Positions 35,776 through 46,716 are shown, counted from the stretch's first letter. The stretch: 64,000 nt of DNA from Uloborus plumipes (GCA_038373865.1 JAXGGA010001660.1:1-64000), one strand, 5' to 3'. Program-made: numbers and translations. The notes: generated by a model from the sequence alone, not told the origin.

Positions 35776-38077
35776 TATGTGTATTTTATTAATCTTAAGA
35801 AATAAATTTCAATTACATTCCGACATAATTAAAAATTTCAAAATCAGAATACCAGAAACTTTAGTACTCGTGCCTTATTATGCTATATACATGTATTTCT
35901 CATCCTGTGCTTTTTACCTATTTAATTGGAAATTTACTTTTGCTACGGACGTAATATAGAGCCATTTGTTATGTCCGAAATGTTACGTCTGTAACAGCAT
36001 TAATTTAAAAACTAAATCAGTTGCAATATTTTTAACTATGGTGGGCAATTACTCTAAGAATTTGCCAAAAGGACCATTAAGGGTTTTTTTTAATTTTGAT
36101 TTTTTAGGACGTAATGACAACTTTTGCTTCTTTTTTGTTACAGATGTAACATCAAACTTCTTTTTTTCAAACTTCAATTACACCATTTAGATCAATTCAA
36201 AAGAAATTAATGAATGCATATTATTATAGTACCGTCTTAGTAGTTAAAATTGTGCTACAAGTAGTTATTTTTGTTTTTATTTTTCGATGAGAAATATGCA
36301 TTTGAAAATGTGTCCTTTTTTCTGATTTTTACAAGTTCGTGAATATCGTACTTCCAACTAAGAAAACAAGTATTATTCTAACTCTCACCAAAAAACCAAT
36401 GCAGGATTCTTAAAATGTACATCTTAAGCTTTAAAATGATGTATAACATAGCAACATAACTTCAATATGAATTTTTGACCAATTGGTTTCACTTTTCATG
36501 GAATGGCCCCTTATCCAATTATAATCTTGGTTGGAAATAAGTGCTGCTTAAAAAATAATGTCTAGCATGGTTTTCAGAACCAAGAGCATCTTGGTATTTT
36601 TTAACAAGGGAAACGTGACAAGATAATAAGATCTAAATTTTTATTTATCTTTGAAACAAATAAAAAATGTATTTCTAAATTTATGTGTGGTTTACTGATT
36701 GATAAATAGTGATGTTCTTACTGAAAATCATATTTTTTTTCTACCTGTTAATCATTGGTCCAAGGTACACCATCCCAAAACCTAAGGTACACCACCGGTG
36801 GTGTACCTCGGATCTATGTGCATAATTATGTTTATTACAAAAAATGTAATTGAAATAAGTTAAATAAATTTTTAAGATTATTATATGTAGTGTAAAAAAT
36901 CATAAAGTTTCAACTTATGGTATTTGTATTTAGATTTGGCAAATAATTATGAAATTAAAAATTGAAAAGCGAAAATAGGTCCGAGGTACCCCACCTTCCC
37001 CTATATACGAGGATTGAATGAAAAGTAATGCCTCTATCTCCAGTACTTGGGTTTGGATGGAAATATTTTAATAAATCAAACGCTTAAATAATCCTTAGAA
37101 TATGGTCCTTAATTATCAACATTTATTTTTCCGCATAATGGCCTGACAACTGGAAACATTTCCGCCAACGGTGAACCAGTTTTCTGAAGCCGTCACGGAA
37201 GAAGTCGACACTGTTTCCGCAACCACAACAGTTCTCTCAACATCTGCATCAGAAGCACAATGATGTCTCCATAGATCTTCTTTCATTATTGGGAACAGAT
37301 GGAAGTCAGACGGTGCTAAAACTTTTTGCTTGTGAAACTCTGTGGTTGCTGTCACAGGACGTCCAACTCTTTGTTTGTCAGGCAAATCAGATGTTCCCAC
37401 CTCAACATCTTTAAACTTACTCGCCCAACGACGCACAGTACTTACATCAACGCAATCACCATACACAGTAGGGTGGAGCGAAAAAAATGAATTTTTGATT
37501 TTCGTAAACAGGTACCTTTCATTTACTGTGAATGAGGATAAGTAACAATTCTGTAAAATATTTCACTTTTGCGACGTCATCTTTAGTCTGCGCATTTGGC
37601 CTAAAGTTCTGAAATTTTTCATTTTTTTAATATTTTTCAAATTTTTTAAAGAAATATTACAAATGATAAAACTAGTGACGGGTGGATATTAAATGGAAGA
37701 AAAAGGTTTAAAATATACAAGGATTTTTTTCAAACCATTTTAAATTATGATTTCAGTCCGCGCATTAGGCCCAAAATTCATCAAATTTCCCAAAATTTCT
37801 GATATTTTCAACATTTTTTAACTCAGTTTTTCCTCTCAATATTCACTTGAAGTGTCTTCAAACCTGTTTTTGTTCATTTTGTTATTACTTTGCACTCTGC
37901 AACTCTTCGCTAGCTCATGTGGAACTACCCAGGACTCACCACGAGGAGGTGGCCGCACTTTGGGTGCCACCCGCGCTCCCCTTGCTTCCAACCAATGAGA
38001 GCACACATCAACATTTTTTAGACAAGTCAGGAACAATAAAATGTTTCTTTGAATAGGATATTGTTTGCATTGTTTTT

Positions 38078-39470
38078 GATGGATGCTCTACAAAGACAGG
38101 AAAATACAAAGGTGTAATACGGAAACTGGAAGAAAAACTGGATAGACCTCTGTAACGGGATATTTGCCGATTACATTTGAATGAACTTAATTTGCGACAT
38201 TTTTTGCAAAAGCTAGATGGACCAAAGTGATTTTTTGGGCGTGTTGGGCGAAACTAAGCAACATTTATACTTTCAAATCAGTTCAATTTGAACTGAACCT
38301 ATAGAATTTGTCATTGATCAGATCGATTTTGACAATAAAAATGATTTAAGTACTGAGCAACAGTACTTCATGAGATAAGCAAGATAGTTTTGACTGGGAA
38401 AATATCCAAAAAATTATGAAACAAAGCTTTCCCAAGCCAGATGGTTGACTACAGCAAACATAATCCTTAGACTATAATTTTTTTAAAGAGTTAATAACTT
38501 TCGCTGTAAAAGTGTCCTAGCTCTTTTAGGATGAAGTGCATACGTTACTAATTTAGCTATAAATTTGTGCGAGATTATAAAGAGTTATACTTATCTCTCC
38601 GGGAAAAAGCAGAAAATTGTATTCACATCTATTCAAAACAATGTATACTTTGCACCCTAGAAATATGCTGTTATCGATATCTATGCATATAAAAATGGAT
38701 GTATGTATGTTTGTTCCTTATACAAATCTACAGTTTTCGTCGGATTTTCAACAAAATTGGCACAGAGGTTCCTTGATGCACTAAAATTCACATAGTCGGG
38801 GTTTTGAAATTTTTAAAAAATCCAAAAAGCACAAAATTCAAACTTTTTGTCTCAAAATAGCCATTTTCTTTCACCTTTGAATAGATATAGTAATAGAGAT
38901 AAGACTTTAAGCATACAAATTGATAAAATGTAACACGTTTAAATAGGAGTATTTTCCAACAAAGATTACGGTTAACAATGAATTATCAATTTAAAGCTCA
39001 CCTATTTCATCTTAGTATGAAATAAGTTTTTATAGTCCCATGTAGATAGAATTCATTCAAATATATTTTTAGAGCTATGTTGTATTAATAAGCACCCGGG
39101 CAACGCCGGTAATAATCTAGTTAGTTTATAAGAGAGAGCATATAAAGAAACTTGTTTTAAATCGTATTGTCAACGCTCAATCAAGAACACAAACAAGTAA
39201 ACAAGTGAGAATGCTTCAGATCTCAAAAATAGATAAAAATATATTTTCATACATTACATACATAAATCAAAAGCCAGAATACATCGATATGTTTTCTTGT
39301 CATGATGTGGAAATTACAAAGCCACCTTTTATACGTAATTTAACAACACAATATTTACAAAGATTACTGGAAACTGAGAATTTAAATATGATTTCTGAAT
39401 GCGCTCTTTTTAAACTTCCATTCAAGACTCAATCAGTTGAAAGAGCTGTCAAATAGGTCACAAGCTCTTC
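38078..39470 (+). pseudogene. Transposase relic of the TAGGGTG family
   Basis: First piece (38078-38230): DGCSTKTGKYKGVIRKLEEK, then after a stop ICRLHLNELNLRHFLQKLDG, i.e. the same D(G)...NTG...LxxH landmarks seen in element 2 but better preserved. Second piece (39205-39456): an open frame with ITKPPFIRNLTTQYLQRLL, ETENLNMISECALFKLP and QSVERAVK, the C-terminal part. A Helitron (38680-39120) lies between the pieces. The VERAVK stretch may correspond to the C-terminal conserved Glu region of hAT transposases; that is inference. Inactive. Confidence 0.65.
38680..39120 (+). mobile_element. Nonautonomous Helitron, 441 bp
   Basis: Starts TCTATGCATATAAAAATGG after an A and ends GGTAATAATCTAG before a T. 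The hairpin CACCCGGGCAACGCCGG lies about ten bases before the CTAG. (GTAT)n follows the 5' end. No coding sequence. Inserted in the spacer of foldback element 3, so younger than that. Confidence 0.88.
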
Positions 39471-40525
39471 AAAATTGGTATGTAATCACAGGAAAAGAAA
39501 AAGTTTAGTAAAAACGGGGATATCTGATAGAAATATTAGATCAATTTACGACACAAAGGAACAATTTAACTGTTAAAGACGTATCTAAGAAATGTAAATC
39601 CGTGCTCGCATTGGTTGGAAGGAAGGGCTCACGTGTAGGACTAGAAGTACGGTCACCTCCTCGTGGTGAGTCCTGGGTAGTTCCACATGAGCTAGCGAAG
39701 AGTTTCAGAGTGTAAAGTAATAACAAAATGAACAAAAATAGGTTTGAAGACACTTCAAGTGAATATTGAGAGGAAAAACTGAATTAAAAAATGTTGAAAA
39801 TATCAGAAATTTTGGGAAATTTGATGAACTTTGGGCCTAATGCGCAGACTGAAATCATAATTTAAAATGGTTTGAAAAAATTCCTTGTATATTTTAAACC
39901 TTTTTCTTCCATTTAATATCCACCCGTCACTAGTTTTATCATTTGTAATATTTTTTAAAAAAATTTGAAAAATATTAAAAAAATCAAAAATTTTAAAACT
40001 TTAGGCCAAATGCGCAGACTAAAGATGACGTCGCAAAAGTGAAATATTTCACAGAATTGTTACTTATCCTCATTCACAGTAAATGAAAGGTACCCGTTTA
40101 CGAAAATCAAAAATTCATTTTTTTCGCTCCACCCTAATACACAGCTTGCATTATCTGGTGAATCATCTTTGGGGTGACACCTTCTGTTGTCAAGAATTCT
40201 ATGACTGCACGTTGCTTAAATCGCATTGACCAACTATCTCTGCAAGGTTCCATACTTAACCCTCTAAAATCTCAACCGTTCAGTGCAAAGGCTTCTTACC
40301 AATTGGAACTGTAGAGGAGAGTTTACGGAACAAGCCAATACCTGCCGTAAACCAGTGCTGCCATTTGTTAGGGAGTTATGAAAGTGGAGGCATTACTTTT
40401 CATTCAACCCTCGTATATTAAAACTTTTTTTGATTTTTATTACATTTATGTGAATTTAGTCTCATTAGGTTCCTTCGCATTATTTTTTATTTAATTCAAA
40501 TATCTTTCTCATGTAACAGAATGCA

Positions 40526-40837
40526 CACTGCAAGAAATAGACTTGTTTTTACAGTATAATACTGGAAGCAAAGGTTCCAGTTTAAAACTGTAAAGCGCAC
40601 AGTACTAAACTAAAAATAGGAATTTTACAGTTTTGTACTGCAAAAAGGCAGTTTTGCAGTTTATTACCATACTTTTACAGTTTACCACCACAAAACAGCA
40701 GTATAATACTGGAAGCAGAGGTTCCAGTTTAAAACTGTAAAATGCACAGTAATAAACTAAAATTAGCAATTTTTGCAGTTTGTTGCTATAAAACTAGCTG
40801 TATTGTACTGTAAAAACAACATCTACTTTTTACAGCG
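40526..40837. repeat. MITE-like repeat with recurrent TTTACAGT motif
   Basis: Imperfect inverted ends (CACTGCAAGAAATAGAC and CTACTTTTTACAGCG). Inside, a unit of about 145 bp is repeated: CAGTATAATACTGGAAGC...GGTTCCAGTTTAAAACTGTAAA occurs at 40552 and 40697. ACTGTAAA/TTTACAGT occurs many times in both directions. hAT-like ends are possible, but I found no matching 8-bp duplication. Confidence 0.6.
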
Positions 40838-42483
40838 CAGTAATTGTTTATGTACAGCGCTTTGTTAGATTAACGATATATAACATCGTAAGTTCACTGT
40901 TTGTACTGAAATCTATCAATTCAAAAACTAACAAATATTATTCAAGACGAAATTCAATGACTATCATTTAGAGTTCAACATAAATATTTAATTGCATGAT
41001 ATTTGTTTTCTTTAAATTTCGGCATGTATGATCCTGTAACTATATGCTGCGTGAATGTTTCTTTAGAATGATGACTCCTAAAAATGGATTTTGATTAATG
41101 TCTAGATTACAACTATGAAAACTGACGCGGAGCAGAGCGGAAACAAACCACTCTCATATCTTTGTTTTACTAAATTTATAACTCACAAACTATTTTAAAA
41201 TGCAGAAACTAAAGTTAACACAGTTTAAAGAGAAAAACATTAAATGTTTTTGCCCAAATAAACATAACGCACAACTAACAAAACCAACCTCTTGTAAACT
41301 ACTACCTACTAATCCGCATTTATTTTTTCCCTTGATACACTTAATAAAATAACCTCAATCATTTACTTACCGAATTTCTTGAAGAAATATATTTAGTATG
41401 TTTATTTTTTCATATATAAGTCTTGATTATTGAAACAACAGTTAAAGAACGCTCATTAAGAAGTTGGTCTTATAAATGCACTAACCTTCAATCAAAAATT
41501 GTAAATAAGCATTGCAGAGTGAGATCAACTAGAATAAATAACCGACATATTGTTTCAGTGCGCTTTCAAGGATAATGTTTCATTAGAGTAGATAACGAGT
41601 AGCTTTTTTAACAGATTAAAATCCCTGGTCTCCTATCAAGATAGCTTTTGTAAACCATTACTAGCTAATCCACCTTTAATCCTTCCCTTGATACCCCGAG
41701 AAAATAAAAGCACCTTTGTAATAACAAGGAAAATCTTTCAAAAGCGACTAACAAAAACAAGGAATTTCTTTTATGATCCCTCGTCACGAAACATATTTTT
41801 GGAAATACTTTTCCAAAGCTGTTTATTCTAAAGGAGAAAAACGTATAATCACTTTTCTTTTTCTGTTAGGAAAAGGATTGCTTTTTGAACCAAAATAAAC
41901 TGTATCTGTTGTGTTATAATGTTGAGAGTTTGTTCTTTGATCATAATCGTTTCACAACGGCATTGCATTTAAAATTCTTAACACAAAAAATATTTGTTTT
42001 ACAAAAAAGAAAAAAGAAGTTCTGTCAAGAACTAGACGAGCCTACTTTCCCGTCCATCGACATCGGCGTTCTAGCATCTGATCAGTATTCTCTTGATTAT
42101 CTAAGACTGAAAATTATGTCAAACATACCTTTTTAGCACTTAAAGCTGATTTATAAATGCAAAATATACCAATCTCATCAGATGAAAGTAAATAAACGAA
42201 TAAATAAAGTTTTGTCGCACCTTTTAGAGAATGTAATTGTCATAGTTCTTCCGTAGAAAAATTCCTCAATCGTTTTCAAAAAAAAAAGTATACATTTACA
42301 AGAAAAACATCAAAACGCATTTTATCAAAGAAACAAAAAAAAACTCGTTCGTTAATAAAATGTCTCGAATTTCATTTTTAATCCTTTGCCAGTTGTTAAA
42401 TATAAATAAAGAATAAAATGCTCTCGTGAATAATAAATTTTTGTTACAAAAAAAATCATCTGTCAAAAAAATAATAATAATAA
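40838..42483. other. AT-rich DNA, no gene seen
   Basis: Nothing recognised. The 83-residue frame at 41885-42136 has no known motif and its codons look like the surrounding AT-rich DNA. Confidence 0.5.
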
Positions 42484-43163
42484 TCTATACTAATAATAAT
42501 ATAAAGCTGTAGAGTTTGTTTGTTTATTTGTTTGTTTGCTTGAACGCACTAATTTCAGGAACTACTGGTTCGATTTGAAAAATTCTTTTTGTGTTGAATA
42601 GTACATTTATCCAGGAAGGCTTTAGGCTGTAGGAGTTATTGTTATAATTAAAAATAATAATGTAAAAAATAATAAACTCTACGAAAAGAATTAGTTTCCT
42701 CTCTTCTCGAGAGATGCGCTCACAAAGAGTATTGCTAAGCGTTTGCAACTGTGGAGGCGCCCTCTACATTCAATGGTTGACAATCAAGCAGTTGCTTAAA
42801 CGGGGAGCTTATAGTTTGCACTCCAATGATTCCCAATAATTTGGCTTTTAATGTGGATTAGTTTCCACTCTTCTCGAGAGATGTCGTTCGTTAAAATTAT
42901 TTTTTTAGCAACTGTGTAGAGAGCGCTGGTTGACAATTGCTCTAGCCTCGAGAGTCTTGCCTCTTGCCACATGGCTCAGATCACGAAATGGTTTTCGTGT
43001 TTCTCTTTGATATTCAGGTGTATAATTTGTTTTGTAGGATTTTTCTATTAACTTTTGTATTCCTTATTTCTGCATTGTTAGTATTTGTTCTTCATTTGTG
43101 GTTGTTCTTTGTAACTTTATTATCACGGGACGCGGGAGCGTCCCGCCCCGCCAAGAAAACTAA
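42484..43163 (+). mobile_element. Helitron 5' end, possible complete short element
   Basis: Starts TCTATACTAATAATAATATA followed by AAAGCTGTAGAGTTTG and (TTTG)n, the typical start of arthropod Helitrons. A perfect hairpin GGGACGC-GGGA-GCGTCCC lies at 43127-43144, with CTAA at 43160-43163. Helitrons end in CTRR after such a hairpin, but the following base is A and not the usual T. The 5' end is well supported; the 3' end is a suggestion. Confidence 0.55.
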
Positions 43164-44168
43164 ATACAAGCCGCCAAGAAATTTCCGTCGCCAAGAAAAA
43201 TGTAAAAGAGCGACTAAGGACTGATTACGCGAGTAACCAAACCGGGGTTTTCACCCCTCTGTATCTCAGCCCCATAAAGATCCCTAGAGTTGATTTTTGG
43301 TATACTCAATCTCCAGCGGCCCATGACGGCACATACTAAAGCAAAACATCCAGGACCCTCAGGGGGAGGGGTGATAAATGTTAAAAAATCGCTATTTTTC
43401 GCACTTTTTAAAAATTGTTTGACAGGGGTCCAGACTAAACGGTAACTCGGATTGAGCTCTCATTTTGCACCCACATTTATTTTGTCCCAAAGCTCGGCAT
43501 AGGGGGTTTTTCGACCCCCCACCCCTCCCCCCTCGTTTTTATTTTCCGTATCTTTTCTCCCCGGGGGTCTTTAGTGTTGATTTTTGGAATGAATATTCTC
43601 GATGAGACATTGAGGCCGTTTTCCCAAGATTTACCCCCCGGGGTCATCGCAGGCCAGAGTTATTAATGCTTAAAATTGGTCCGATTTCTATCTACTAGCT
43701 CTGTTCAACATCTGAGCATTTATGTTGTCATTGTTGGGCGACGAGGAAAGAAAACTCAATGATTTATAATTTCATCTGTTGCTAGTTTCTATTTGTTAAC
43801 AAATAAAATATTTGTAATTGATTTTATTGCATAAGGCTTTTAAAAGGGATCTTCAATTTAGTTCATTTTAATATGAGATCGGCAGTAAGGGTTGGGTTTT
43901 TTTTTTAAACTTTTAATTTAATCGTAGTATTGTTAGCAACTAGCTTTGTTTTGCGTCGGTTCGGGTGGTACATTGTGATTGATTTCAAATTTATCCTAGA
44001 CTGAAGAAGATCCTTGAACTTTTGCACCAAATGCATGCCGCCAAGAAAACCACATAGGTCGGACCGCCAAGAAAAATGTTGAAGGGAAAAAAAAAAACAT
44101 GCAAAGTAAATTTTGAAGAGAAAAAAAAAAACAGGCAAAGAAATAATATCAATGCAAAAACATGTGAT
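43164..44168. other. Spacer with a GC-richer repeated stretch
   Basis: From 43215 to 43690 the DNA is GC-richer with C- and G-runs. The phrase AG(A/T)GTTGATTTTTGG followed by an AT-rich AT(A/C)CTC motif occurs near 43285 and 43575, suggesting two diverged units about 290 bp apart. No coding sequence is recognised. CCGCCAAGAAAA motifs occur at both edges. Confidence 0.5.
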
Positions 44169-44542
44169 ATCTCCCCAAAAACAACAGTGTTGTAAAAAAA
44201 TCCCCCGCCAAGAAAACCTTAAATACTCAGCCTTAAAAAGTTATGATATCGAGTTTTCCCGCCAAGTTTCTGCCAAACTACAACTAACCTGTATGTATAG
44301 TTCTTTTAAATTGTTTTCAGTCCTGCCAGGCGGGAAGTTTTTACTCATTAAGCAACCACCTCACAAGACAAAGCTTCCCGCCTGGCAAAACTGAAAACAA
44401 TTTAAAAGAACTATACATACAGGTTAGTTGTAGTTTGGCACAAACTTGGCGGGAAAACTCGATATCATAACTTTTTAAGGCTGAGTATTTAAGGTTTTCT
44501 TGGCGGGGGATTTTTTTACAACACTGTTGTTTTTGGGGAGAT
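44169..44542. repeat. Short near-perfect inverted repeat, 169-bp arms
   Basis: Arms 44169-44337 and 44374-44542 are complementary with very few differences, around a 36-bp spacer. Each arm carries CCGCCAAGAAAACC, TTTTCCCGCCAAGTTT-like and CCTGCCAGGCGGGAAG sequences. No terminal signature or target duplication identified. High arm identity suggests recent origin or gene conversion. Confidence 0.85.
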
Positions 44543-44885
44543 TATAGTGTACCTCAGGTACTTAACTAAGCACATATTTTAAAACCACAGTATATTTATA
44601 TAGGGTATTGTTAATTTTTAATTTTTCAATATTTATTTTACTTTTTTATTTCTTTTTGACTTTTTTTGGACTTGGCGATATTTTTTAGATGCATTGAGCC
44701 ACTTTTAATGCTTTTTTCGTCTTTATTTTACTTTTAACGGGAAAGTAGGCTAAAAACATTAGGTTAAAGCAAGAAATTTGGTTTTTGTTAATCTCCTAGC
44801 AACAGTGCATGCAATATACCAACAGCTCGGTTATTCCAAAAAGGGACTACAGTTTCGTCCTCATTCTGGACTCATTAATTTGGAA
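44543..44885. other. AT-rich spacer
   Basis: No gene. The segment 44808-44845 (CAATATACCAACAGCTCGGTTATTCC) resembles 27057-27090 (CAATACACCGCCAACTCGGTTATTCC) and weakly 45310-45335, so a small dispersed repeat may be present here. Confidence 0.45.
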
Positions 44886-45140
44886 TTGCTGGCCACATCG
44901 TCCAGTGGTCAGAGAAGTCTGACACGGATGGAGAAGTTCTGGGTTCGAATCCTGGCCTGGGCATGGATGTACTTTTCTTGGATGAACGGGCTGTTGCACG
45001 TGAGTCTCCCCTATGAACGGGTCCTTATGTCCTGTGTGTACTGTAGAAGTCGATACCAATTATAGTACATTTCAAAAGGTGAAACAGCGCACCCCAAATT
45101 GCCAGCTAGCAGGCACAAGATAACAACAACATCTTATAGA
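44886..45140 (+). mobile_element. tRNA-derived SINE (SINE-A)
   Basis: A tRNA-like head with an A-box-like CAGTGGTCAGAGAAG (about 44903) and a B box GGTTCGAATCC (44942-44952), the internal promoter of RNA polymerase III. An unrelated body follows and ends in an AACAACAAC-like tail near 45130. The head does not fold into a clean tRNA with matching acceptor arms, so it is a SINE rather than a tRNA gene. The 95-residue frame across it is not considered real. Ends are approximate. Confidence 0.7.
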
Positions 45141-45557
45141 AACTAAGAGTGCCGACAAACTGGTAGCTAAAGTAGACTTAGCACATCAGTGAGAGACCAT
45201 TTTACGATTTCAACTACACTAGTGGTATGATCACTTACTAATGTGTGAAATCTACTTTATCTACCAGTTTTTTTGCCACTCTTAGCTTTAAGAAAATGAT
45301 TAATGCATTCCACTCCGTTATTCCATACTGATGAGTCCAGCATATGAACAAATCTGCAGTTCCTGGAAGACATAGTTGTCGCGTCAGAATATTGCATGTA
45401 GTTCTGTCTCAGCCCTGGCTTAGGGGCGGTAACATTTTGGCCGATTCCTAGCAGTACGTTAATTGATGCAAAGTTAAAAAATTCAGTACTGCAAACGCGA
45501 CAGGAAGAAATGCAAGCAGCTTAAACAGTACCCCACCCACCCTTCTACACACACGTA
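45141..45557. other. AT-rich spacer, nothing recognised
   Basis: Between the two SINEs. No coding sequence or terminal repeats seen, apart from a short CCGTTATTCCATAC stretch at 45327 that recalls the small repeat at 44808. Confidence 0.45.
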
Positions 45558-45568
45558 GCGTACTTATA

Positions 45569-45846
45569 CGGGCCGTGGTAAGGCCGATCGGTAAGGCGTT
45601 AGACTCGTGACCGGAGGGTTCGATCCCCAGCCGATCAAAGATCCATCGTCTTGATTAATGGTGGCTGGGGGACATTAAAAATGTCGTGGTTACAAAGTCT
45701 TCCAAGTGAAACGATACCTCTGGCGTTGCTGGACCAAGGGTTTGCTCGACCCTTGGTTCGGCTTCAAAAAAAAAACCTCTCTTTAGGGCCCTATCCCGGT
45801 TAAACCACGAGTTGTGGTAGGTACGGGGGACCTTGGAGTGTGTGAA
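45569..45846 (+). mobile_element. tRNA-derived SINE (SINE-B) with target duplication
   Basis: Flanked by GCGTACTTATA (45558-45568) and GCGTACTGATA (45847-45857), an 11-bp target duplication with one mismatch. The head has GGTAAGGCCGATCGGTAAGG (A-box region) and B box GGTTCGATCCC (45617-45627). The presumed anticodon loop CTCGTGA would give CGT, threonine-like. The body ends GGACCTTGGAGTGTGTGAA after an A-run and a CCACGAGTTGTGG palindrome. A truncated copy lies at 22969-23062. Mobilisation would need a LINE partner; none is identified. Confidence 0.88.
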
Positions 45847-45857
45847 GCGTACTGATA

Positions 45858-46713
45858 AACAGCCCATAATTCTTACGGACAAAACCATGCAGAATTTTAT
45901 TTTCAAATACATTGCAAATTTCAGCTATTGTACACATTTACTGACACATTTTTATGACAAAACACAGTCATTCAGGTTATCTTTGAGCGAGATCGGATAA
46001 CTTATGTTCTTTTTATTAACAGTGTAGTATATTTAAAAATCATGCGGAACAAAAACATTTTGTTAAGATCTCACCAAAGACTGCATCACTGTCAGAGTCC
46101 ATGTTTTTCGTGCATTTCACTTGGGAATAAAAAACAGAAGTGACGCAAAGATATCCAGATTGGCTGAATGATACTCTGAATAACAGTATATTTTAGTATG
46201 ACTAACCGCATTGTTACAAGGTAATTAAAATATGAAAGACATTGCATCGACAAATATTACTTCATTTTTATTGAAATGTTTCATTTTGCAGCAAATTTTT
46301 GTTTGAAACGCATCATTTAAGAATCCGAATCAAGCCTCTGCATTTATTTTCCCAAAAATAGATTTAAACCACCTATGTTTTAAAAGTATGCCGCTTTTGT
46401 TAAGTTTTGACCACGTGCAGACAATAACAATTAACTTAAAAAGAGTTTCGCAAACATAAACTTTTTCAAACGGAGTGAATTTCCTTAATGATTAATAAGC
46501 CTTTCCGTTCTGCATTTACAAAAATAGCAACAGGAGCGTTCAAATTTCTTAAACTGCTCCCAGTTTTCAAAACAGCTTAATTAGCTAATTAAGTGAACTC
46601 TTAAATGGCAAAATAAAAGTCAACAGCCATTTCAACTGTTGTTAATATAATCGTCTTTATAAAACAATTGCGAAACCAAAGCAATGCATACAATATATTT
46701 TTGAAAAGTTCTC
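45858..46713. other. AT-rich DNA, no gene seen
   Basis: Nothing recognised between SINE-B and the Harbinger-like element. Confidence 0.5.
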
Positions 46714-46716
46714 TTA

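Larger units (their letters stand above)
28357..36509. mobile_element. Sola-like element with 4-bp duplication, split by BEL/Pao
   Basis: Ends GGGCAATTCCATCG and, as complement, GGGCCATTCCATGAAAAG; CTTA flanks both (28353-28356, 36510-36513). The motif GTTACAGACGTAAC is repeated in the left part (28365, 28545, 28750, variants near 28725) and in the right part (35945, 35980, 36137), suggesting transposase binding sites. Without the BEL/Pao insertion it is about 1.95 kb. It keeps a minus-strand transposase remnant at 35319-35775. The ends resemble those of 8123-9267 and 12601-20941, but the subterminal motif is specific to this one. The Sola name rests on the 4-bp duplication and terminal similarity only. 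Confidence 0.7.
26432..37003 (+). mobile_element. Pogo/Tigger-like element, host of a transposon nest
   Basis: Ends TAGGGGTAAGTGGTGTACCT and, as complement, TAGGGGAAGGTGGGGTACCT, each flanked by TA (26430-26431, 37004-37005). The motif GTGTACCTCGGAC is repeated near both ends: at about 26444, 26464, 26798 and 26825 on the left, and at about 36757, 36782, 36800 and 36979 on the right, in both orientations. Such subterminal repeats commonly bind the transposase. Without the later insertions (LINE fragment and the 28357-36509 block) the element is about 1.9 kb. Coding relics at 27130-28327 match the C-terminal tail of pogo/Tigger transposases; the catalytic core is gone. Confidence 0.75.
37469..40136. 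mobile_element. TAGGGTG foldback element 3
   Basis: Ends TAGGGTGGAGCGAAAAAAAT and complement; perfect 8-bp duplication ATACACAG at 37461-37468 and 40137-40144. Arms of about 585-595 bp (37469-38053, 39541-40136), spacer of about 1.49 kb. Each arm repeats a CTGCGCATTTGGCCTAAAGT / CCGCGCATTAGGCCCAAAAT module about 180 bp apart. The inner arm holds a GC-richer stretch (37905-37990 and its mirror 39600-39690). The spacer holds transposase relics in plus orientation and a Helitron. It lies in a mariner transposase gene. Confidence 0.9.
37116..40253 (-). pseudogene. Mariner transposase, core deleted and interrupted
   Basis: Starts at the ATG at 40253 with the N-terminal helix-turn-helix region (CRDSWSMRFKQRAVIEFL, then GVTPKMIHQIMQAV). 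The foldback at 37469-40136 interrupts here; from 37468 on the frame resumes (YGDCVDVSTVRRWASKFKD, SDLPDKQRVGRPV). Directly after GRPVTATTEFHKQKV follows the region near the third catalytic Asp (LAPSDFHLFPIMKEDL), so the segment with the first two catalytic Asp residues is deleted. It cannot encode an active transposase. Confidence 0.85.
37008..40413 (-). mobile_element. Mariner element split by foldback element 3
   Basis: Ends CGAGGATTGAATGAAAAGTA and complement at 40413, with TA on both sides (37006-37007, 40414-40415). It abuts the TA of the pogo-like element, so it integrated next to, or the pogo next to, that site. Without the insertion of 37469-40136 it is about 730 bp, a deletion derivative of a ~1.3 kb mariner. 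Confidence 0.85.

Noticed and set aside
44255..44460. TTTTCCCGCC as E2F-type binding sites
   Set aside because: They lie in a repeated motif within an inverted repeat and there is no gene next to them.
44890..44965. Possible tRNA gene (B box GGTTCGAATCC)
   Set aside because: Acceptor and anticodon arms do not pair properly and an unrelated SINE body follows; called as SINE head.
45571..45640. Possible tRNA-Thr gene
   Set aside because: Same reason, plus an 11-bp target duplication surrounds the whole 278-bp unit, showing a retroposed SINE.
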